From: JAYOFM01 sp038117225
GTDB lineage: Bacteria > Pseudomonadota > Alphaproteobacteria > Rhodospirillales > Casp-alpha2
Assembly: GCA_038117225.1 (NCBI GenBank)
Contig: JAYOFM010000037.1
Location: 1-29,718 of the forward strand
DNA: 29,718 nt
Direction: 5' to 3'
The position numbers and the translations under genes are program-made. Under the pieces are notes generated by a model. It ran no database searches, had not been told where the DNA came from, and worked only from the letters and a program-made list of their open reading frames with translations. Below, one piece after another: positions 24,923 to 29,718 of the stretch; position 1 is the first letter of the stretch, and each line of letters opens with the position of its first letter.

Positions 24923-25382
24923 TTGCCCTATTACGAGAGCGTGCTGATTGCGCGCCCCGACATCTCGGGTGCCCAGGTCGATGGCCTGGCGGAGATCTTC
25001 ACGAAGATCATCGAGGACGGCGGCGGCAAGGTTACCAAAACCGAAAACTGGGGTCTCAAGGGCCTCGCCTACCGGATCAAGAAGAACCGCAAGGGCCACT
25101 ATCTGTTGATGAATATCGACAGCCCGGCCCCGGCGCTCCATGAGATGGAACGCCAGGTTCGGCTGCACGAAGACGTGCTGCGCTACTTGACCATTCGCCT
25201 CGACGAACTCGATGACGGTCCGTCCGCGATGTTGCGGTCGCGTGATCGCGACGACCGTCCGCGTGGCCGTGGCCGCGACGATGAGGGCCNNNNNNNNNNG
25301 CCGTGATCGCGATGATAGTCCCGTCGTTGAAAAACCGGCGGCGGCCGAGAAAGCGACCGAAGACAAGGGAGATGAGCAATGA
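24923..25382 (+). CDS. rpsF: 30S ribosomal protein bS6 (contains a 10-N gap)
   Basis: The product starts (M)PYYESVLIARPDISGAQVD and continues with ENWGLKGLAYRIKKNRKGHY and MERQVRLHEDVLRYLTIRL, the bS6 core that pairs with bS18 in the 30S platform. The start is TTG: no ATG or GTG fits the family N-terminus, and AGAGGGAG lies 7 nt upstream of this TTG. After residue ~105 comes an Arg/Asp-rich tail (RSRDRDDRPRGRGRDDEG), then ten N at 25290-25299, then RDRDDSPVVEKPAAAEK to the stop. The frames on the two sides of the N run differ by one, so the true gap length differs from ten. The TGA overlaps the ATG of rpsR (ATGA). Confidence 0.93.
25290..25299. other. Assembly gap (10 N) in the rpsF tail
   Basis: The gap is flanked by similar sequence: CGTGATCGCGACGA at about 25240 and CGTGATCGCGATGA just after the gap. 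An assembly break in short tandem repeats coding for RDRDD is likely. Confidence 0.97.
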
Positions 25383-25612
25383 CCAAGGGTCGAGGCGGTT
25401 TCTTCCGACGTCGCAAGACATGCCCGTTCTCCGGCGATAATGCGCCAAAGATCGATTACAAGGACGTGCGGTTGCTGCAGCGTTACGTATCTGAACGCGG
25501 CAAGATCGTGCCCAGTCGCATCACCGCGGTTTCGGCGAAACGCCAGCGTGAACTGGCCCGCGCGATCAAGCGGGCGCGCTACCTGGCGCTGCTGCCATAT
25601 CTGGTCAAGTAG
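25379..25612 (+). CDS. rpsR: 30S ribosomal protein bS18
   Basis: The 77-residue basic protein has the bS18 pattern: RRRKTCPFSGDNAPKIDYKD, VRLLQRYVSERGKIVPSRIT, then AVSAKRQRELARAIKRARYL, ALLPYLVK. It binds next to bS6 on the 30S platform. The ATG overlaps the rpsF stop, giving translational coupling. A single Cys (KTCPF) is retained, as in many homologues that lack the second zinc ligand. Confidence 0.97.
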   Translation: MTKGRGGFFRRRKTCPFSGDNAPKIDYKDVRLLQRYVSERGKIVPSRITAVSAKRQRELARAIKRARYLALLPYLVK

Positions 25613-25623
25613 CGCGGGTTGCC

Positions 25624-26667
25624 ATGGACGCGGCACTCGGGCCGCGTCCAATGCCGTACGACATGATCGTTGATAGCCAAGAAGGCTCGGAGAGCATCGT
25701 GGGGACATTGGACGCCAAGCAGAGTTTGATGGCGGTCGCGGCCGGCATGGCCAGCGCCTTCGCCCTGCTGTCGTTGGTCTCCGGCTCGTTGCTGGCCATG
25801 CCGCTGTTCTATCTGGCGCCGTTGCCACTTTATCTCACGGGCCTCGCCTGGGGTGCCAAGGCAGCGGGAATCGCGGCGCTGGGCGGCACCTTGGCGATCG
25901 GCGTCGCCGGCGGATTATTGGTGGCGACCCCCTATGCCGTGGTAATGGCGGCACCGGCGTGGCTGGTCTGCCGGCATGCCTTGCGCAGCCGATCAAACGC
26001 TAACGCAACGACCGTCGATGACTGGTATCCGGTCGGTGATTTGCTGGCGCGGATGACGTTGATGGCATTGACCTTGTTCGTGGTCGCCGCCTTGAGCATT
26101 GGCGGCGAGGGCGGCGGCCTCTATGCCAGCGTCGACGCGGCGTTACGCTCGGGTTTCGAGCAAATGGCGCCGCATCTGGATCCGGCCACCATTAGCCGCA
26201 GCGTCGATGCCATGGTGCCCCTGTTCCCCGGCATGTTGGGTGCCAACTGGTTGTTAATGACGGCGGTCAACGCCGCCATCGCGCAGGGCGTTCTGAAACG
26301 CAGCGGCCGCAACCTCCGGCCGAGCCCGGCCTATGGCTCGCTGGCGTTACCGCAATGGGCCGCGTGGCCTTTATTGGCGGCGGCGCTGATGGCGCTGGTC
26401 GGCTCGGGCGATATTGAATATCTCGGCCGCAACATGGCATTGGTCGCGGCGACGCCGTTCTTCCTGCTTGGCCTCGTGGTGGTGCATCGCATCATCGGCG
26501 GCATCCAGGGGCGCGGCGCCATGCTGATTGCTTTTTACATGATTCTGCTGATTTCCGGTTGGGCCTCTCTTGTGGTCGCCGGTGTCGGTCTGTTGGAACT
26601 CTGGGTCGGGCTTCGTCAACGTTTCGGCGGCGCTGCCCAACACCCGAATGATGAGGAGAGCGAGTGA
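25624..26667 (+). CDS. DUF2232 multipass membrane protein
   Basis: The product is up to 347 residues and mostly hydrophobic. Predicted helices begin around LMAVAAGMASAFALLSLVSG, LFYLAPLPLYLTGLAWGAKAA, IAVGVAGGLLVATPYAVVM-like, MTLMALTLFVVAALSI, WAAWPLLAAALMALVG and MLIAFYMILLISGWASLVVAG. The polar tail is short and acidic. The position between rpsR and rplI is where alphaproteobacteria carry a DUF2232 (YybS-like) gene, and the sequence fits. Function is not established. The start is uncertain: the ATG at 25624 has a weak Shine-Dalgarno, and later starts at 25651 or 25663 are possible. It overlaps rplI by one base (TGATG). Confidence 0.8.
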   Translation: MDAALGPRPMPYDMIVDSQEGSESIVGTLDAKQSLMAVAAGMASAFALLSLVSGSLLAMPLFYLAPLPLYLTGLAWGAKAAGIAALGGTLAIGVAGGLLVATPYAVVMAAPAWLVCRHALRSRSNANATTVDDWYPVGDLLARMTLMALTLFVVAALSIGGEGGGLYASVDAALRSGFEQMAPHLDPATISRSVDAMVPLFPGMLGANWLLMTAVNAAIAQGVLKRSGRNLRPSPAYGSLALPQWAAWPLLAAALMALVGSGDIEYLGRNMALVAATPFFLLGLVVVHRIIGGIQGRGAMLIAFYMILLISGWASLVVAGVGLLELWVGLRQRFGGAAQHPNDEESE

Positions 26668-27446
26668 TGGACGTCATTCTCTTGGAGCGTATCGAGAAGC
26701 TTGGTCAAATGGGCGACGTGGTCAACGTCAAACCCGGATTTGCCCGCAACTACCTACTGCCCCAGCATAAGGCGTTGCGCGCCACGGAAGAAAACCGGGC
26801 GGTGTTCGACACCAAACGAGCCCAGTTGGAGGCCGAAAACCTTGAGCGCAAATCTGAAGCGGAAAGCGTTGGCGAGAAACTGAACGGTCTTTCGGTTGTT
26901 CTGATCCGCCAGGCCGGCGACGCCGGTCAGCTTTACGGCTCGGTCAATGCCCGCGATATCGCAGAAGCCATCACCGCCGCCGGTTTCATCGTGTCGCGCC
27001 CGCAGATTCGCCAGGATCGCCCGATCAAGATCCTTGGTCTGCACGATGTCACCGTCGATCTGCACCCCGAAGTCGCGGTTCACGTGACCGCCAACGTGGC
27101 CCGATCGGAAGACGAGGCGGCAACGCAGGCCAGCACTGGCCGCGCCGTGCTGTCGGTCGCGGAGGAAGAACGCATGGCCGATGAAGCCGAGGCCGCCGCC
27201 GCCGTACAGGCGGCCGAGGCGGTCGCCGAGCAAGCCGAGGCTATCTTTGACGAAGACGTTGCCGAGGGCGCCATCGCCGAGGCCGCCGCCGAGGCCGAGG
27301 CCATCGTCGAGGCCGACGCGAACGCCGAGGCCCAGGCCGAAGCTCAGACCAAGGCTTACGCCGACGCCCAGGCGCGCCAGGAGGCCGAAGCCGCCGAGGC
27401 GGAAACGGCCGCCGACGCGACCGGCGACGATGAGGAAAAACCCTGA
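26667..27446 (+). CDS. rplI: 50S ribosomal protein bL9 with a long Ala/Glu-rich tail
   Basis: The first ~145 of 259 residues are a normal bL9: MDVILLERIEKLGQMGDVVN, VKPGFARNYLLPQHKALRAT, the long connecting helix, and the C-terminal rRNA-binding domain with LYGSVNARDIAEAI and VTVDLHPEVAVHVTANV. bL9 spans the L1 stalk base and affects reading-frame maintenance. From about residue 147 a 113-residue extension rich in Ala, Glu and Asp follows (AEAEAIVEADANAEAQAEAQ), ending DDEEKP, highly acidic and probably helical or disordered. GAGGAGAG precedes the ATG. Canonical bL9 proteins are about 150 residues; alphaproteobacterial ones often have shorter tails. Confidence 0.94.
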   Translation: MDVILLERIEKLGQMGDVVNVKPGFARNYLLPQHKALRATEENRAVFDTKRAQLEAENLERKSEAESVGEKLNGLSVVLIRQAGDAGQLYGSVNARDIAEAITAAGFIVSRPQIRQDRPIKILGLHDVTVDLHPEVAVHVTANVARSEDEAATQASTGRAVLSVAEEERMADEAEAAAAVQAAEAVAEQAEAIFDEDVAEGAIAEAAAEAEAIVEADANAEAQAEAQTKAYADAQARQEAEAAEAETAADATGDDEEKP

Positions 27447-27484
27447 TCCGTCGCCACTACCCGCATTAAGTTTGAGTTGACCAG

Positions 27485-27507
27485 CGCTGGCCCCATCGGG
27501 GCCGGCG
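27485..27507 (+). terminator. GC-rich hairpin after rplI, weak terminator candidate
   Basis: GCTGGCCCC / GGGGCCGGC (27486-27494, 27498-27506) forms a 9-bp stem with one T:G pair and a 3-nt loop ATC. It is followed by GATTTGG rather than a T-run, so intrinsic termination would be weak. It lies 39 bp after the rplI stop. Confidence 0.35.
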
Positions 27508-27615
27508 ATTTGGACTCGTTCATTCAAAGGCGTTATGGTCCGATTGGTGCCACCTAGCCAACATGGGCTGGGGGTTCCGAGCATTTATCCCGAGGGTTTC
27601 CCGAAGGATTGACGC

Positions 27616-28908
27616 ATGCGGATTGCGCACTTTCTCGATCGTTTCATCCGCGTCGGCAGCCTGATCGTTGTCGACCACGACGGCTGCCCGCATCGCTTCG
27701 GTGACGGCGGCGAACCGGTCATCACCATCCGCCTGCGCGATCCGTCGTTGGACTGGCGCATCGCCATCGACCCATCCGTCGGCACCGGCGAGGGATACAT
27801 GGAAGGCACGCTGACCATTGAGGACGGGCACGACGTGCACGATTTTCTGGATCTCGTCGGTCGCAATATCGCCATCACGCGTGAATTGCCGGTGACACCG
27901 GTCACTCGCGCCATCGCCTATGCGCTTCGACGCCTGCACCAGCGAAACCTGGGAACCCGAGCACGCCGCAATGTGGCGCATCACTACGACCTTTCAGGCG
28001 ATCTGTACGCCCTGTTCCTGGATTCCGACCGGCAGTATTCCTGCGCTTATTTTACGACTCCCGAGGACAGCCTGGAAGCGGCGCAGGCGATGAAAAAACG
28101 TCGCCTCGCCGCAAAGTTGCTGCTCGAACCCGGCATGCGGGTTCTCGATATCGGCTCGGGATGGGGCGGACTGGGGCTAACGCTGGCGGCCGAATGCGAG
28201 GTCGACGTCACGGGCCTGACCCTGTCGACCGAACAGCACGCAGTGTCCGAGGAGCGGGCGCGCCAAGCCGGCCTGTCGGCGCGCGTGCGGTTCGCCCTGC
28301 GGGATTATCGCGAGACCGACGGCCATTTCGACCGCGTGGTTTCGGTCGGCATGTTCGAACACGTCGGAATCGGCTACTACGATGACTTCTTCCGCTGCAT
28401 CCATGACCACTTGACGGATGATGGCGTCGCCGTGCTGCACACCATCGGCCGCGCCGAGGGGCCCGGCTTCACCGACCGCTGGATCCAGCGTTACATTTTC
28501 CCCGGCGGTTACATCCCGGCATTGTCCGAAGTGGCGCCGGCGATCGAACGCGCTGGTCTGTGGATCACCGACATCGAAGTCATGCGGCTGCAGTATGCCG
28601 AGACCTTGCGACACTGGCGCTTGACCTTCCAAGCGAATAGGGCCAACGCGGTGGCGCTCTACGACGAGCGTTTCGCCCGCATGTGGGAATACTATCTGGC
28701 AGCCAGCGAGATGTCCTTCCGCCACATGGATAGCGTGGTTTTCCAGATTCAGATGGCGAAGCGCCGTGACACCGTGCCAATGAGCCGAGATTACATTCGC
28801 GAACGCGCGGCGCGGCTGACGGGCGAACCCGTCGCCCCACTACGCACCGCCAGCGGAATGACCGGCACGAGGGGCAGCGTGAAAATCTACACCGGATCGC
28901 ACACGTAG
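27616..28908 (+). CDS. cfa: Cyclopropane-fatty-acyl-phospholipid synthase family protein
   Basis: This 430-residue SAM-dependent enzyme belongs to the CFA synthase family, which adds a methylene bridge across the double bond of unsaturated membrane phospholipid acyl chains. The N-terminal lipid-binding domain (about 1-110) ends at RARRNVAHHYDLSGDLYALF. The conserved QYSCAYF and the SAM motif VLDIGSGWGGLGLTLA follow, with VVSVGMFEHVGIGYY and VLHTIGR, then WIQRYIFPGGYIPAL. The Cys, Glu and His residues correspond to the bicarbonate-site residues of CFA synthases. The gene sits between rplI and dnaB, 169 bp after rplI and 145 bp before dnaB, so it may have its own promoter. A candidate TTGGAC-N18-TATGGT (27510-27539) is weak. 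Confidence 0.93.
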   Translation: MRIAHFLDRFIRVGSLIVVDHDGCPHRFGDGGEPVITIRLRDPSLDWRIAIDPSVGTGEGYMEGTLTIEDGHDVHDFLDLVGRNIAITRELPVTPVTRAIAYALRRLHQRNLGTRARRNVAHHYDLSGDLYALFLDSDRQYSCAYFTTPEDSLEAAQAMKKRRLAAKLLLEPGMRVLDIGSGWGGLGLTLAAECEVDVTGLTLSTEQHAVSEERARQAGLSARVRFALRDYRETDGHFDRVVSVGMFEHVGIGYYDDFFRCIHDHLTDDGVAVLHTIGRAEGPGFTDRWIQRYIFPGGYIPALSEVAPAIERAGLWITDIEVMRLQYAETLRHWRLTFQANRANAVALYDERFARMWEYYLAASEMSFRHMDSVVFQIQMAKRRDTVPMSRDYIRERAARLTGEPVAPLRTASGMTGTRGSVKIYTGSHT

Positions 28909-29053
28909 ATATGCAGTGTGCGTGCAGGCATAAATCGAGCCTTCGCGTCAACAACGGAATTTCATCAAATACCCACAGAAAGCGGACGTTATCCCCGTAT
29001 TTCATGTGGCTTAACCGTAGCGTCGCGACGCCGGAATCCCTAGTTTCGAGGCC

Positions 29054-29718
29054 ATGAACACCGCGCCACCGATTCCCGATCCCGAAGACTATGACGGCCC
29101 GTCCGACTCCCATGATTCCATGGGGGCGGCGAACATGAGCGGCGATGCAGGGTTCCGCAGCCTGCCGCGCAATGTCGACGCGGAAAAGGGTCTGCTGGGA
29201 GCGTTGTTCGTCGACAACCGGGCGCATGACCGGGTCGGCGACTTCCTATTACCGGATCATTTCTTCCTGCCGGCGCATGCCCGCATCTATGCCGCGGCGC
29301 TGAAACTGATCGAACGCGGGCAGATCGCCGATCCGACCACGCTGCGCCCGTATTTCGAGGCCGACGAGACACTGGCCGAAATCGGCGGCGCCGCGTACCT
29401 CGCCAATTTGGCCGGCGCGGCGGTTTCCGTCATCAACGCCCGCGAATATGGCCGCATCATCTACGACTCGTACCTAAAACGGGAATTGATCACGCTGGGC
29501 GAGGACGTGGTCAACGACGCCTATGAGGCCGACGTCGATGCCACCGCGACGACGCAGATCGAGATCGCCGAACAGCGTCTCTATGACCTTGCCACCACGG
29601 GCGAATACGACGGCGGCTTCCAACCGTTCGCCGATGCCATTCGCGCCTCGTTGGAAGCGACCACGGCGGCGCACGAACGCGAAGGCGGCCTGGCCGGTGT
29701 CGGTACTGGCTTCATCGA
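29054..29718 (+). CDS. dnaB: Replicative DNA helicase DnaB, N-terminal part (runs off window)
   Basis: The 221 visible codons begin at ATG 29054 and are open to the window end. After a ~36-residue acidic, low-complexity N-terminus, LPRNVDAEKGLLGALFVDN marks the DnaB N-terminal domain, with FLPAHARIYAAALKLIERGQ and YLANLAGAAVSVINAREYGR. IEIAEQRLYDLA is the linker helix that docks onto the neighbouring subunit. The RecA-like ATPase domain is beyond the window. DnaB unwinds DNA ahead of the replication fork. The order rplI then dnaB is typical, here with cfa between. A later ATG at 29120 or 29135 would give a shorter N-terminus. Confidence 0.93.
   Translation, partial: MNTAPPIPDPEDYDGPSDSHDSMGAANMSGDAGFRSLPRNVDAEKGLLGALFVDNRAHDRVGDFLLPDHFFLPAHARIYAAALKLIERGQIADPTTLRPYFEADETLAEIGGAAYLANLAGAAVSVINAREYGRIIYDSYLKRELITLGEDVVNDAYEADVDATATTQIEIAEQRLYDLATTGEYDGGFQPFADAIRASLEATTAAHEREGGLAGVGTGFI

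Noticed and set aside
27180..27430. GCCGAG-rich stretch in rplI as a DNA repeat element or CRISPR-like array
   Set aside because: It is explained by Ala/Glu codons of an in-frame protein tail; there are no regular spacers.
28898..28922. CGCACAC / GTGTGCG hairpin spanning the cfa stop codon as a terminator
   Set aside because: The stem is only 7 bp with an 11-nt loop and there is no T-run after it.
28989..28997. TTATCCCCG upstream of dnaB as a DnaA box or origin element
   Set aside because: It differs from TTATCCACA at two positions and stands alone, with no cluster and no AT-rich unwinding region.

Overview
This is a high-GC chromosomal window from an alphaproteobacterium, most like the Rhodospirillales or relatives. 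The evidence is the gene order lptF-lptG-lptD-surA-pdxA-rsmA, then gmk-yicC, fabD-fabG-acpP-fabF-mltG and rpsF-rpsR-DUF2232-rplI-dnaB, together with the protein styles. Three runs of N (10, 100 and 10 bases) and two frame slips across the 10-base runs mark it as a draft or metagenome-derived scaffold. I see no rRNA, tRNA, CRISPR array, insertion sequence or prophage. The window is mostly core housekeeping DNA with small accessory patches at 0.7-4.2 kb and 21.3-24.7 kb.

Left part (1-6066): the 3' end of an FAD-linked oxidase gene; an NTF2-like protein and an ArsC/Spx-like protein on the minus strand; yaaA; a chromate transporter (chrA) followed by a rhodanese gene broken by an in-frame TGA; and a DmdC-type acyl-CoA dehydrogenase.

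Envelope block (6188-14405, plus strand): LptF and LptG are the inner-membrane permeases of LPS export, LptD is the outer-membrane translocon and SurA is the periplasmic chaperone for such barrels. PdxA (vitamin B6) and RsmA/KsgA (16S rRNA dimethylation) follow with almost no spacing. Convergent to this lie yicC-gmk (minus), then a lone plus-strand SDR gene at 16050.

Lipid and cell-wall block (16826-21284, minus): transcription runs fabD, fabG, acpP, fabF, mltG, giving the core of type II fatty-acid synthesis followed by the endolytic transglycosylase MltG. Upstream of fabD is a 457-bp gene-free region containing five GAAA tetramers spaced one helical turn apart.

Accessory patch (21742-24661): a two-helix membrane peptide and the start of fliN (plus strand) face a two-gene minus-strand unit made of an SDR and an unusual GNAT/FeeM-like acyltransferase fused to a cyclic-nucleotide-binding domain. 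A 100-N gap removes the 3' ends of both fliN and the fusion gene. A CBS-pair protein follows, ending in a strong terminator.

Right part (24780-29718, plus): a near-perfect 19-bp hairpin overlaps a good sigma70 promoter for rpsF-rpsR-DUF2232-rplI. Cyclopropane-fatty-acid synthase sits between rplI and dnaB, and dnaB runs off the end. The most interesting items are the acyltransferase-cNMP fusion, the nonsense codon in the rhodanese, the phased array upstream of fabD, the rpsF palindrome, the PLGTL repeats in LptD and the long Ala/Glu tail of bL9.
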